DNA from: Nymphalis io
Lineage: Eukaryota > Arthropoda > Insecta > Lepidoptera > Nymphalidae
Length of the DNA stretch: 64,000 nt
NCBI RefSeq assembly: GCF_905147045.1
Contig: NC_065898.1
Coordinates: forward strand, 5,084,001-5,148,000
Reading direction: 5' to 3'
Each line of letters begins with the position of its first letter. Position 1 is the stretch's first letter. The notes beneath the pieces were generated by a model. That model had not been told where the DNA came from. It saw only the letters and a program-made list of their open reading frames with translations, and did no database searches. Made by a program: the position numbers and the translations under genes. Shown here piece by piece: positions 46,909-59,844 of this stretch.

Positions 46909-47461
46909 AATGTAATGAACTAAGAAGGTGTTAATTGCTTTGCTTTACAATAGCTACGTTCATAAAACAAACAATAAGAACCAAAATCGTAATGTCATGT
47001 TCTCTTATGATAATTAAAAGTTAAAACTAACGGCTATTATTTATTAGCATTAAACTATTTAAAGATTTTATTACGCTTTAAAAAAAATTGTAATGCCTTT
47101 TATGTATGTTCAATAAAGAGAGTAAGACATATATGTCAGACATATATATCATATGTGTCATAAACATACTAATTCTAAATATATTATGTCAATGTTACTG
47201 AAACTGCAGATTTTCAAAAAATATTTTGATTGAAATGAGATGTAGTATTTTTCTTAATATGATATCGGTCAACAATCTATCTCATGCCTAGTGATCAGCT
47301 ACGTCAATATAAACTACTTCTACTTCTCACACCATCAATGCTAAGTCAAGTATGAGATCAAAGCTGTTATGGTGCTTGTAATTATATCGGCTTATTCAAA
47401 ATTCGAATCGGGACACGTGGCGTAGCATATGTGTCGAGTAGGTTATACCTACCTATTTTTT

Positions 47462-47575
47462 ATCGCTGGAAAAACGCGTTACGTGTTTCCCCCACGGGAA
47501 CAGTGGGGGGGTATATGGGGCTAGCCAGTGTTCAAGGCGCCGAGTGTGCCCCGAACATCAGAATACCCACTAATA
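47462..47575 (+). repeat. GC-rich repeat family D, 5' part
   Basis: TCGCTGGAAAAACGCGTTAC, CCCACGGGAACAGTGGGG, CCAGTGTTCAAGGCGCCGAG and ATCAGAATACCCACTAA match the first half of 26350-26570. It ends 60 bp before a Pde11 acceptor. Confidence 0.75.
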
Positions 47576-47635
47576 ACAATAACTATGTACGTTAATATTT
47601 TATTATAAAACTAAATTAAATTATATTTGTTGTAG

Positions 47636-47781
47636 GTTAAAGATATTTGCAATGAGTTGGAGGTTCGGGTTCTCTGTCACAAGATCCTTCAAAACGTATC
47701 AATACTGCTCGACGCAGACAGAGGCTCTCTATTCCTCGTGCAGGGTGAGAGAGCGTCATCACCCCACCCACAAAATGGAAG
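47636..47781 (+). CDS. Pde11: Pde11 exon: start of GAF-A domain
   Basis: Acceptor TTTGTTGTAG, donor AAG|GTATGT. Enters in phase 0, leaves in phase 2, 146 nt. It encodes VKDICNELEVRVLCHKIL, then VSILLDADRGSLFLVQGE and RASSPHPQNG. The pattern LVKDI-N-L---LCHKI...DADR-SLFLV is the first helix and strand of GAF-A in PDE5, PDE6 and PDE11, the domain that binds cyclic nucleotide allosterically. The SLFLVQG form matches fly Pde11 as I recall it. A second GT with donor-like context lies inside the exon at 47745 (GGTGAGAG) and would give a phase-1 end. Downstream exons for the rest of GAF-A are not in the window as far as I can see. Confidence 0.93.
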
Positions 47782-50700
47782 GTATGTTTTGAATTCTATT
47801 TTCAGATAAGTGTATTTTAAATAAAATTATAATTTTGTATCTATTTTTGTAATACTTATTGTTGGCTGGTTGGTAAACTTTGTTATTGCCATATATGGCC
47901 TAAAGCTGAGCGTTAGTAATGACTACAATAGCCTGGGTATTCAATAGATTCTGCGAGTAGGCTAATCTTTAATATTGTTGGATAGCCCGTAGGTATACAG
48001 TTGAACTAATTAAGCCTCAATATCTGTCTGTCAATCCTCGCATCATTAAAAACAAGTTGATAGATTGAAATTCGGAACAACGATGTATTGTATTATCGTT
48101 GATTTATATGACAACTGGGATAAATTTATTTTTGAAATAAAAGGGAACAATCTAAAAATTATATGCTCGGCAGCTAGGTTACAATAACAGGTGACAGCAA
48201 CGCAAATTAAAAATTTAAAATCAGAATCTACTTCTCCAAATATACTGCTAAAAGTACTTTTTATCGTTTCTACATATGTACACATTGACGATTAAACGTG
48301 AAGCTACTGATTTGGGAATTGAGAAAAACCACCAATAAGAGTTTGTATTCTTTTTTATTTGCAACATTTCACTACAGTTATTACTAACTTACAATTATAA
48401 ATTATATATAAAAAATAAATACATGAAAAAGCAGCCAATACGTTAACAATTTTTACGTCTATAATTTTGTAAAGAATAACTTGTCATGCTTGTATCATCA
48501 ATTTTAAGTGGCAAATAGAAATGACAACTTACAATTTTTATCTACGGGTCTGAAAAATGCAAGTTAGGTTTTTATTATTAAACAGTCTGTGAGATCCCGT
48601 TTTAGCTACAAGGATGTTTTTTCCTACGTTCTATTTAATTATTAGGAACGGTACACGTTGTATGTTCGGATTTTTTATGCATATGTGAACCCTTGTTTTT
48701 ACCCTCTAGTAAAGGTTTTATAGCGGTAAAGGACTTTGAACGTTTTGTTCGCAAATCTTACTCTGAAGGTTTAATAAAATATGTTTAAAAGTCGAGTCGA
48801 ATTTTTATTCCACTTCAAAATAAGTAAAGTTTTTTTATTCCTCCTGAACGATTGTATGGTTGCGATTTTTTTAGACATAAGAGCGGCTTTATTTTTTCTT
48901 ACATACTTATGGGTTTTCTAATATTGGAAAAAAACATGTATTCTGATACTACTAAGTATGGAAATATTTAGTATATTGGTTACCATTATTAATCAAGGAC
49001 GTAAAATTTTATTTATCATTTGATAAATTCGTCTTATTTAAAAAATAAGTAATATAATATTATAAAATTCTTAGTCGATTTCTGAAATAATGTAATTTTT
49101 TTTAAATGTAACACGAGCTTATTGTTTTGAATAAAGGAAGCGGTAGTGTAAAATAAGAATATAGTAAGAAAAAGTATAAAAAAACAACAGTATAACAGCG
49201 TCATAGAATCTCGCCTGGGCGCTGGAAATTGGATGAATATTAATTAGACCTAGCCAATAAAAAAGAAAGAGTCTACAGACGTCCGAATCGAAATGAGAAT
49301 TTGCACTTGACTGCAAGCCTTGGCTCGTAATCTGAATTTATTGCGTCCTATATAGGGCTACCATTTGATTTCAATAAAAATAGTCGATTTTATTTCAATA
49401 ATTGCAGCCTAGAACTATTATGTTATTGTCCGAGTTTTATTAATAAGATATCGTCATAATAAGCTTGTACATAAACATAAATGGATTGCTTGAGATGGTT
49501 TAAATTGTGCTTTTTATTACTGCTAGAAAATGCAAGGCTAAAGGATATAGTTGACTCATACGGTCATTCCCTTAACGCCAACATTCCTGTAATTGACTTT
49601 TGCTGGTGGGTTCCACAAGAGTTAAGAAGCGCTTATTAACTTGCGTTTAGAAGGCTCTTAATACACTCATTTCACTCTACGAAAACGACGCACAATATTT
49701 ATTTATAATATTGCAAACATTTTTACAAACAAGACATACGACTATATAATTCAACATCCTTTAATTTAATTTTTAAGCTATACAACATAATAATTTATTT
49801 GAAATAATCAAAACTTCACAAAATTGTACTAAACGATCACAACATTGAATTATGAATTAATACACGATCCGTATTCAAGAAGTCCAATGAATAAAATTAC
49901 ATAGCAATTTATTATAACCACGAGCTCATTGAAGATACCATTAATAAATGGACAACCGGAGTTAGAACGAGTTTACAGTCTATAGATGCATTAGGTGCCC
50001 TAGGTATGTCCTATAGCTGATTTCATTTCCTTCACGTCGCCTCATTGTCGGTGAACATTATGAGATTTCCCCCAGACATTGAACGGCACATGTTTTGATT
50101 TTATTATTTCTATTTCACATCGGCAGAATATTTTAGCCTTGTTTGTAAGTGACAATAGTTGCGTAAATATTACGTGAACAAATGTAAGAAAGAATTTTCG
50201 AACTCGAGAAACCAATGTGTTTCAAGAATAAATAATATTTTTTATGGAAACAGGGTGCAGAGTATACTTACGAGTGATTTTATCAACATTAATTAATTAA
50301 TTATACGTAATCCGTTCACAACCGGGCGTGTAAAGATTTTGATCACTTTAAAGTATAGCATTACCTTCCACGGCTTTCGAAAATATTTCTCATACAATGA
50401 CGACGCGTTTACATTTTATTATACTTATATTTTTTACGTCGTTGGTTAAATTTTACAGATCCTGGCGTAATGAACTCAACCTAACAAGGTTGCACCTAAC
50501 TTATATAAATATATCTAAAACTAATATCAGGTGAAAAAATATAAATGTAAAAATCGTCGTGTAATGATGAAATTTAATAACCCCAAAAATAAATGAACCG
50601 ATTTCGGATTCAATGAGTTTGTGTTAATGTTTTATTAGTTTAGTGAAAACAAAACACGATCTGGTTTTAGATTTCGACCTGAATTTTAAATTAGACTTAA

Positions 50701-50979
50701 ACATAGGCACACATCCGACTAAAGTATAAACAAACCCACATACACGTACGAAAACAATCTAACTTTAAACAGACGATTTAATTTATGTTAAATAAAGTAC
50801 AGAGGTTTTTGTATATATTTAATTTTAAATTTCGCGTTACGATTTAATGTTACTTTGAAGAATAATATTTATTGTCACTTTCGTAGGTTAGGTCATTCAT
50901 TATTATAACAAAACGAAAAAAATAAATAATTACCAATTATTTTATAAAATTATTTAACATTTTATACTTTATTTCAAAC
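47782..50979 (+). other. Pde11: Pde11 intron, AT-rich stretch
   Basis: No coding sequence or recognised repeat in 3.2 kb. Small open frames at 48046-48285 and 49119-49316 on the minus strand have no recognisable domain. I searched by eye for GAF-A continuation and found none. Confidence 0.6.
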
Positions 50980-51248
50980 AAATAGACAGATTGGCTACTA
51001 CTGGGTTTCCTCGTGGTAAGTGATGGCCGCCCATACCACAAAATTGGTACTGCAAGAAAATTTATACAACTTTTGCATCGTCAATGCGCCACCAACTTTG
51101 GGAATTAAGACGACATGTCCCTTTTGCTTGCATTCATATTGCTTATTTAAAACCGGAGCACAGCAAAAATAAGTATTGCTGTCTGGCGGCAGAATATGTG
51201 ATGAATGTGTTGTACCTACCCAGACGGGCTTGCACAAAGCCCTACTAC
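50980..51248 (+). repeat. Old repeat family B copy
   Basis: GGCCGCCCATACCA, CACCAACTTTGGGAATTAAG, AAACCGGAGCACAGCAAAAA, GGCGGCAGAATATG, GTTGTACCTACCCAGACGGG and TTGCACAAAGCCCTACTAC keep the family B order. The left end is degraded. Confidence 0.72.
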
Positions 51249-51384
51249 ATTGTTAATTACAATTACTTATAATATTTAATTATATTGTTCTTTTAAATTC
51301 TTTCACCAATCTGAAATACTTGCGTCATGAAACAAAATTCTCGTAAATATTAAAATATTTTCTCAAGTACCTAATTTGTGTATT

Positions 51385-51510
51385 CATCTTGAGCTTTTCC
51401 ATAAAGGAAAACTTCTTGAGGAAACCTCCATATTTATCAAGAACGTCTGAGCCGTATATCTACTAACTCGCTATTACAATTAGCGTTCCTAAGCTCTAAA
51501 CTCATCTTAA
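51385..51510 (+). repeat. Old family A SINE fragment
   Basis: CTTGAGCTTTTCCATAAAGG, AAAACTTCTTGAGGAAACC and CCTAAGCTCTAAACTC match the middle of the SINE with heavy decay. Confidence 0.5.
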
Positions 51511-53295
51511 TAATTTATAAGCTTTTTGAGCACACACGGGCAGTGACGTTACATATTTGAAATATTGTGTGTACTTAATATTATACAAGATGATATAACC
51601 TCGTAAATTTTCACGAAATATTTACTGATTTTCCTCCGCTCTGCCAATTTTTTCCATTTCATCTTGCTCAAAATATCTCTTTGAAATATCTTTTCAGTTC
51701 CTATTTTTAGAGCGAAGTTGGACTCTTCCATGCCTTTTACAAAGGAACACCTATGATTTCGATGTGACGAAACAAAGCGAAATATTATTTTAAATAGAAA
51801 CTTGGATTCGATTTTTGAACTTCGACTGAGTTAAAATTGTAATCTGGATTTATTGAAATAGTAAATAATCAGCATTCTATAAGGCATGATATTTTTATTT
51901 GGTTATATTAAAACTATTTTATATCGGTATTAATATATCTTTGAAGCGTTAAGGGAAACATAAATAGTTATCTATGAAGAGCAAATTGATCGAAATAAAA
52001 TATGTCGTATCCTATAGAAGAGAAAAAATTCCCCTCGTGGCGATCCGTGAATCGTTTTAGTGAACCTTTTTCGTTATTAGACCGTGACAAAAGAGAAAAA
52101 TCGGATGTCCAGCACACTCGTCCTATGTCCTACATCCACCGTCGCTCACACGCTCTTTATGATCTAACGTTGGCGTATGTCTGTCTGTCATATTTATTTT
52201 CATGGCTGCTCCGAGCCGATATATCATTATATAAAGTAAACGAGCTTGCTGAGGTTTTTTCGTCAACTATTTCGCTATCGTATAAGTAAAATATATTTTA
52301 CATTTATTTAGTTAAAGAAAGTTGGTCTTAATGTTTTGATTATGAAATTCCAACTTGAATCATACTTTAATACTACGCTCTTTTTTGAACAAATGTTCTT
52401 TCCAAATCGGACTAGTAAATCCTGAGATTATCACGTTCATAAACAAACCATTCAGTTTTATGGTATTGACTTTATTTCATCACCATGACGAAGTTAAAAT
52501 ATTGATTTTATTGAATTACTAAGTTCGGTCCGCGGCGTGTGTGGGGGCGGCGCTGGCGTACCCCGTGTCGTTTCCTGTAACGTGTAAAAAAATAAATAAA
52601 GAAAATTGTTTAAGGAGTAAAGACGTGAAAGTATAAAAACAAACAAACTCTCTTTCGTAATTATAATATTAGTAAGGATATTTAGGTTGTTATGTTCGCT
52701 TCACAATATAGCCAATACAGCATTTAGGTAAATTTTAAAATCGTGAATATTTAGTTTGATATGGCTCGATATAAATATATTAGTTCGTTTGTAAACGTTG
52801 CCTAAAGACGATGGCTAATAAAGTAGTTATCTAAACACGTACTCGGATTATAACACGTCCTAGCTATACGACTTCATGATATGTGGACCATATGGGTATG
52901 TAAAAACATAATTTTGTATGAATTACTTTTTGTTGTATGTATTTATTATCGTTTGTGTGGATATTAGAATTTTATCAATGCATATTTTGTTTTTTTATGT
53001 TAAATGACACACATAGTACATACAGAAAAGGACATTCACTTTTATATTACAGATTACGTTATTATAATATTATATATTATATTGTGATTAACCATATCGA
53101 AATTTAAATGATACCTAGAACAGTATATATAATATGCTACTATGAACATTTCAACTTAAGTTTAACGTAGCGGCGAATAGAAGCAGCTACTATATATTAA
53201 TACGTATGTGTGTGGGTTGTGATATGAGATTCTTAAAGTTTACTTCTTAATAAAAAAGTTTAGTAAAAAGGTTGTCTAGTTTGTGTTTAAAATCC
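51511..53295. other. AT-rich intron with a small GC-rich patch
   Basis: No gene is recognised. The 95-codon frame at 52002-52289 has varied composition but no domain I know and no splice support, so I do not call it. A GC-rich patch lies at 52527-52580 (TCCGCGGCGTGTGTGGGGGC). Confidence 0.5.
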
Positions 53296-53470
53296 CGATC
53301 AGTCTAGTGGCTGGCTTATAATTCAGTACATGCAAGCTCCTGGGTGCAAACTTCGGGTCGAGCGGATAAAACGTATTTGAGTTTGTCTATCAAGAATTGA
53401 TCAATCTGTGTACTTACATCTTCGTACCTTGGAACCTGCTTCTGAAATCTTTCCGGTCATATCGAATTAT
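53296..53470 (+). repeat. Old family C SINE, truncated
   Basis: GATCAGTCTAGTGGCTGGCT head, GGTGCAAACTTCGGGTCGAG B-box region, CTTTCCGGTCATATCGAATT and CCTCCCATTC match the order of family C, with the 3' end missing. Confidence 0.58.
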
Positions 53471-53504
53471 CCTCCCATTCAAATATTAGCGTAAGGGCTT
53501 TTCC

Positions 53505-53745
53505 CTTAAACACGTGAATCTTAACCAAATAATACGAGTAAAACGCAACAAGCACCAATGAATATTCATGTGCTTGATTTGTGTTTAAATTTCGTCTCGT
53601 GCTCGGCGGTAAAGATAAACACCGTGCGGAAACCTTCATGTATGGCATGAAAACCTGGCACATGTGCATTCACCAAGCTACACTGGAGCAGCGAGGTGGA
53701 ATAAGCTCCAAATCTTCTCATCAAAAAAGCGAAAAGATATTAAAA
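53505..53745 (+). repeat. Old family A SINE
   Basis: CACGTGAATCTTAACC, CATGTGCTTGATTTGTG, CTCGTGCTCGGCGGTAAAGA, TGGAGCAGCGAGGTGGAATA and AGCTCCAAATCTTCTCATC follow the SINE from behind the A box to near the tail. No target repeats. Confidence 0.72.
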
Positions 53746-53769
53746 GTGCGTTACTTAACTTTGTGTATT

Positions 53770-53980
53770 GAGCCTAATTACTCCAGTGGTTTTTAACAGG
53801 GGATATTGAAGTTTTTTCATGCGAATTTGTGTTTACAATTCATCTCGAGCGCGGCGGTTAAGGAAAACATCATGAGGAATCTTGCATGTGTTAAATTAAA
53901 TTCTATACATAACTCAATACCTGTACTGGAACAGCTTAGTGGACTGAACTCTATCCCTTTAAATGAAGGAATTTACCCAA
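53770..53980 (+). repeat. Second old family A SINE fragment in tandem
   Basis: CTCCAGTGGTTTTTAACAGG, ACAATTCATCTCGAGCGCGG, GGTTAAGGAAAACATCATGA, CTTGCATGTGTTAAATTAAA and CTGGAACAGCTTAGTGGA trace a second diverged SINE immediately after the previous one, same orientation. Confidence 0.6.
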
Positions 53981-55187
53981 AAGGTACTTTACTTTTTACA
54001 TACGTATGGAGTCCGAAAACGTGTGTTGTATTACTTCAAACTATTTTCAGCTAAAATGTTTGAAAATTAAACCCTGCACTGCAGATGTACAAGGAATCAT
54101 GGATTCTCGGTTTTGTTTCGACTTTTTTGTTTCTTTATTCTTTTCTTTTCTTCAGTTTATTGATGATCGTTGGCCGTAATCCAAGTTACTTAAACTAATC
54201 TATGTTTATCGTTCGGGTCGGACAAGAGGTTTCATCACCGCAATCTGTCTCCGGTTACACACACCATTTAACCATAGCAGTGTACGATATCATGTACTAA
54301 CATGTACGATTTGTGGTTTTACGTTAGAGTATTTGCCTCTGTGAGCGGAGATTGTTTGTTATGTAAAGTGCTTTTGTGCGCTACATATATTGTTGTGACT
54401 TAAAGAGTACGAAAAGACTTTAAGATACGATTTACAACGTTTACTTTCGGAATGAGATTTATAAGAGTTTTTAACAACGAAATGAAAATTTTATTAATTA
54501 ATTTATTCATTTTAGTAAAGAGTAATTATCGTTATCTAAACTGAGCCAAGGAATATTCTCGTCTTTAAAAGAAAGTTTGGAGTATATTTACCTTAATTCT
54601 TAATTTTAGGTGTTACACGTATGAAAAGTATGAGATTTTACCTGGATTTGAACCTCTAATCTACCGAGTCATCACGGTTCTCTTACAAACAAAAATGTTA
54701 TTATTAATATGCATAAAATGGAATACTGTTTTCTTATATAAGTTTAAATTACAAATGCAGTTTATTTTAAATGCTGAGCTCACAAACTCAATGGTCCGAA
54801 TGTTTTTATTGAAATTTGAATTCATCTTGATAGATGGTTGCAACTTGGCAACTTTTGTCAAACTAACAGCTGCACCATAAAATGAAGTGAATTTTTCATT
54901 TTCAATTTATTAAAACCTAACTGGTAATATATAAACATATCGCGTCTATATTTTAAAATATATATAGATATTTAATAACAAATATAATTAATAATACTTT
55001 TAAACGAAATCCGAAAATTCGGAAAGTCGAAAGCGCTTTCATAAACCCTGCTATAAATAAAAATATTAAAACGTCGCCAATATATTTCAATATAAATTGC
55101 TTTTAATTTATGCCTTTATACAGATATATACTAACATATAGAAATATAAAATTAATATCGGACCAAAATTTTATGTATAAATATACA

Positions 55188-55484
55188 GTAACAGCCTGTT
55201 AATGTCCCACTGCTGGGCTAAGGCCTCCTCTCCCTTTTGAGGAGAAGGTTTGGAGCTTATTCCACCACGCTGCTCCAATGCGGGTTGGTAGAATACACAT
55301 GTGGCAGGATTTCAATGAAATTAGACACATGCAGGTTTCCTCACGATGTTTTCCTTCACCGTCAAGTACGAGATGAATTATAAACACAAATTAAGCACAT
55401 GAAAATTCAGTGGTGCTTGCCCGGGTTTGAACCCACGATCATCGGTTAAGATTCACGCGTTCGAACCACTGGGCCATCTCGGCT
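55188..55484 (-). repeat. Full-length family A SINE
   Basis: Minus-strand copy with head GAGCCGAGATGGCCCAGTGG, B box GGTTCAAACCC, core CTCGTACTTGACGGTGAAGG and tail AGGCTGTTACTGT. Close to the other young copies. I could not find a clear target duplication in the AT-rich flanks. Confidence 0.9.
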
Positions 55485-58400
55485 CTATATATTCTATACT
55501 ACATATATTCCTACGGTTGATATTTCTTGTCTATGAACGATAGTGACCAATTACCACATTTGCCAGTTTGTCTACCTATTTTAAATAATATACATTATTA
55601 TATATAAGTACCATTCGATAGGCGTTAATTTAGAATGACAAAATATTTCTTTATATATATTCTAGCCTGTGATATAATCGTTTTCAATTTCAAATATCGC
55701 TATATCTACCGGTCGAGCGTGACTGATTAACAAATACTCAAACGCAGAAACTCCATTATGATTTTTGTAAGATATTGTGTTAGATGTAATAATAGATTAA
55801 TCTTGATATTTTGTTATATGGTATTATTGAAATAATAAATGAGATACAATTAATTTCGTTCTAAATAATTGATGTTCAAATTTATAACTACGTAAAACCC
55901 ATAATAATATTGGTAAATGACGTTTGTTTAGCCATATGTTTAATTAAAGGTTGACTTATATAAATATCATAATATACTTTATTCAAGTAGGCCCTTACGA
56001 GTACACTGAAATTGTCATTTCACAAGATTAAATCTATGTAAAGCTACAATATATAAGGAATTAAAGTGTTACATAAGTACTAATAAGAAGAAATTTTTCG
56101 TTACAATAAACAGTTAACGGACACAATCTCTGAAACACGGCGTCGCAAATGTCTTAAAGACATCTCCAAGGTCGAACGAGTACAAATAAAGGGCACTTCG
56201 TTGACTTAATATTTGGAAAGGATTATTTCGTATACTTTCTTTGTTACACCACTTTTTTAGCAAATATATAGATACTATAAATTTAATTGTATTTAGAAAC
56301 GACTATAATTCGTATTTTAATGTAAGTTTATTTTGTAAATAAATCATACTAATTTTCGTCCGTGTGTCTTTTTGCGTGTCTTTCTCAAATAAACAAACTC
56401 ACTTACGTATTTATAATATTGGTTAGGATATTATTTTAATTTATTAAATACGTTTCAAATAGATTAATGTAGTAGATATAAAATAAAGTTTTCCGCTGCT
56501 TTGTTATATGTAAGCATTGAAATATTTTCATTCATTCATTCATATATTTAATGACGTAAGTCAGATCACAATGAAGCGTGCCAGGCATATCGTTTCGTGT
56601 ACACTGCTCACTGCTCAGTGTTGTGCCTCTGGGGTATTACGCCTGACGTATCAATTTCACAACAATTAATATAAATTACGCCTCTTAAATATGTCAGCCA
56701 GTTTTATATTTTCGACATCAAAAGCAGTCCAACTGTCAAGTAAATTAAATTAAATTTTCATTTAACTAAAATATTTGCTTTCAAATTAAATTCTTATTTG
56801 GTATTTTAAAGATAATTGCATTATCCGTATGTGAACAAACGTTCTAAGTTTTCATAATAATAGAAAAAACAGCTTAAAGTTTATCGCTATTTTAAACATA
56901 TAAGAAGTTACCTAGCCAATAAAAACTACTTTAGGGATATACTAACCGGATGTATGAAATAAAAGCATTGTTTTGCTTTTATTAATATTGTTAGGTTTTT
57001 GTTTGATCTGATATTCTAATTATTCAAATACGAATTTATCGCGAATAAAACTGCGGGATACCTATAATTAAAAATATTCTTTAGGTCATACAAATTAAGA
57101 ACATAGGGTAAACACATATGACACATATATCTATAACAGAAGAAATAACTGCAGATTCCTGATACTCCCAGGTACTAGTTTGATAATGTTGTACCTGGTA
57201 TATATTCAAATAAATTCTGGATGTTCTATTTTGAAAATGGAATATTTTCGGCGTTTTCAAAGATTAGCTAACATTTAGACGCGATACACGGAGCGCGTTT
57301 CGTTTCATACTGCGTAATGATATTCCTGCGCGTGTGTTTTCCAAATCAAATGAATCGTACCACGTTGTCGTATCAAGCGGGTGAGTCATTGCATATAAGC
57401 GTAGATAAACAAGTCGCATCCTTGGCTTCGTTTACTGGCATTATTATTAGTCTAAGCACAGCACCAGTTGGTATTGTATTGTGTTGACAAACATTAAATG
57501 ATCGATGTTTTCGTTTTCTATAGGATTTTAAGATTATATTGAACTTACATATAAATGCTCATTATAACGAGTAACTGAATCCGATTTATTTGTATAGATG
57601 GATAAAACAATTTTAAGTTGTATTTGTAAAAGTCGATAGTTTTTAATAGTTCATAAAACAGTTTCAATTATTAATTGTAATATTAGAATTTGAAATTTAT
57701 TTAGTATTGATATTTCTTTTTAATATTGAAATATTTTTATGAGATACAAGCACTTCATCGGATATTAAATCAAACCGTTTTAACAATAAAAGCAAGATAG
57801 ATTTAAATCTAAATATATTATATTCTTACCAAGACTACGAGACCAGATTGTAAAGACAATAAATGGTAACAAACAATTTTAGTTTTCACAACGAAAGATT
57901 TTTATATTTAAATTCCAAAACGAATGTACAGCATAATCAATTATTTTTCTCTTCTATTATATCAAATGATATCATTAAAATTGAGTACGTAATTCTATTT
58001 TAAAACTCATATAATTAATCACAGTAATTTTGAGACAAATGAATAACTATTTAAATACTTACATTTTTTGTTTTATAATTAATGTTTTGCCGTGGCTAGG
58101 TATAAACAAATTAGAGTAATGCACATCCCTAGCTCCAGCATCCCGCCTTTATATTATTATTCACAGTTAGCGCACTGCACCAGTTGCGACGTTGTAATTA
58201 TTGTTTACGGATCATTAACATTACAATCGCCCTTTTATTAATCCGTTCGAAAATAGAAAATTCTTCGGTATAACAAATTCATTTTATTTTCTTATATAAG
58301 AAGAATAAATTGAATCTGATTTGCACGCTATATTAAAAATCTTTAGAATATCTCAATTTCAACGATCCAATATCTCAAAATTTTTATATATTTTTTCAAA

Positions 58401-59204
58401 TATGAGTGACTAGAATACGTAGATTTTTTAAGAAGTAAAAAGTTAAGTGGTTCTCATACTTACCTGATGGAAAGTGACTACCAGCCTCCGTGGATACACA
58501 CACACACATATTCTCTATTAAACCATTCATGGAAGATATTATAGGATAATAAATTTAATATATAGTATATTTAAATATAAATACGTACATTCGTATGGCG
58601 GGAGGCACCAATCTATCCGTCTTTTATTTATTCCTAAATGTATTCAATAAAGAGGAAACGAGACAGTACCGTTGCAATGATGATTAAAAATGCATAAATG
58701 TGCAAGGTGGTCGCTCACCTCAGTCATCGCCAGCGGCTGATCAGTTTCTCATTTCATAAAATTTCACACCCAACAATGCTGCAGCTGTACTTGACTTTGG
58801 TCTAAGTATAAGTTTTTGAAATTTAAATCCTATTTCAAAGTGACTTAGTTATTATTAAGATTCTTATTTAAAAAAAAGTAGTTTCTCTTCTTGTCTCTTT
58901 CTCTCTCTTTTTAAAAAAATGTATGAAATTATAATTGTAATAAGTATTTAAAGTAACATTTAAATAATATATTTAATAATATAAAATAAATGTGTCATCG
59001 GTTTTTGAGGAGCGTTATCGCCTAAAATCACGGACTTTTACAGGTAGTTGGTTTGATTTTATCCCTCACGTTTTTTACACTCAAACAGTTTTTACACTCA
59101 GATCCTTTACACACAAAAATATTATTTTAATAATTTTAGTTTACAATAGTTAAAAAATTTGTTTATTTTAAATGTTTGCTCGATAAGTAACAGCCTATAT
59201 ATGA
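55485..59204. other. AT-rich noncoding sequence
   Basis: 3.7 kb without a recognised gene. A phrase CTTACCTGATGGAAAGTGAC near 58459 resembles the 3' end of the CR1/Jockey-type LINE at 22975 and may be a short LINE scrap. A CA tract lies near 58496. No PDE exon is visible. Confidence 0.5.
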
Positions 59205-59462
59205 GACAGTCTAGGCTTTGGCTTCTTCTCCGTTTAGAGAAGACGACTTGAAGCGTATTCCACTACTCTGCTCCAATACATGTTCATGGATACATAGATA
59301 GATTTTCATCCGAGACAAGGTTTCTTCACCACCAAGCACGAAATTAATGAATTAAACGCAAATTAAGCACATGAAAACTTAGTTGTGCTTGCTTGCTAGT
59401 AGTTTGAGCCCGCAATCTTCAGTTAAGATTAACGAGTTATGAACACGACGCCCTGTCGGCTC
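59205..59462 (-). repeat. Old family A SINE
   Basis: On the minus strand, GAGCCGACAGGGCGTCGTG head, GGGCTCAAACTAC B-box region, CATGTGCTTAATTTGCG, GTGGTGAAGAAACCTTGTC and GGAGCAGAGTAGTGGAATAC keep the family order. Confidence 0.66.
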
Positions 59463-59609
59463 ATTTTGACTAAATACGTAAAATAAATTGACTTAACATT
59501 ATATTACATTTTAACCAAATTAATGCAATAGATTTAAAATAAAGTTTTATTGCATACAATGTTATCACAGATCACTTATATGACGTCAGCTTTTCTCTCT
59601 GTATTCTGC

Positions 59610-59755
59610 TTGGCAAATCTCTTCTCCCCTTCAAGGAGGTGGATTTGGGGCTTAATCCGCAAGGTATACATGACTCAGAACTACTTCCTACGTATGCGAG
59701 TTTCTTACGATGTTTTCATTCACCGTCGAGTGCAAGATGAATTGCAAACATAAAT
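59610..59755 (-). repeat. Old family A SINE fragment
   Basis: On the minus strand, CATCTTGCACTCGACGGTG, AATGAAAACATCGTAAGAAA, CTTGCGGATTAAGCCCCAAA and CCTCCTTGAAGGGGAGAAG resemble the middle and 3' part of the SINE. Confidence 0.6.
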
Positions 59756-59844
59756 TTAGAATTTCCAATAATCCGTGTTTTTATTTCTTAAATTTAAAGC
59801 TGAACTTCTTTAAAAATATACGTTTTCTAATATTACGATAAACA

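Larger units (their letters stand above)
34747..47635 (+). other. Pde11: Pde11 intron, 12.9 kb, SINE-rich
   Basis: GT...AG intron, phase 0. It contains five family A SINEs retaining full 5' and 3' ends (35012, 38446, 39821, the composite 42638, 46404) plus several degraded ones, three family C SINEs, family B and D copies, and a long AT microsatellite near 45255-45280. Stretches 35328-37679, 40129-41139, 44074-45829 and 46909-47461 carry nothing I recognise as a gene. 37455-37553 is a GC-rich island of unknown nature. Confidence 0.85.

Noticed and set aside
52002..52289. 95-codon open frame with varied composition
   Set aside because: No recognisable domain, no splice signals fitting the Pde11 phase, and no similarity to GAF-A or catalytic PDE motifs. 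Treated as chance.
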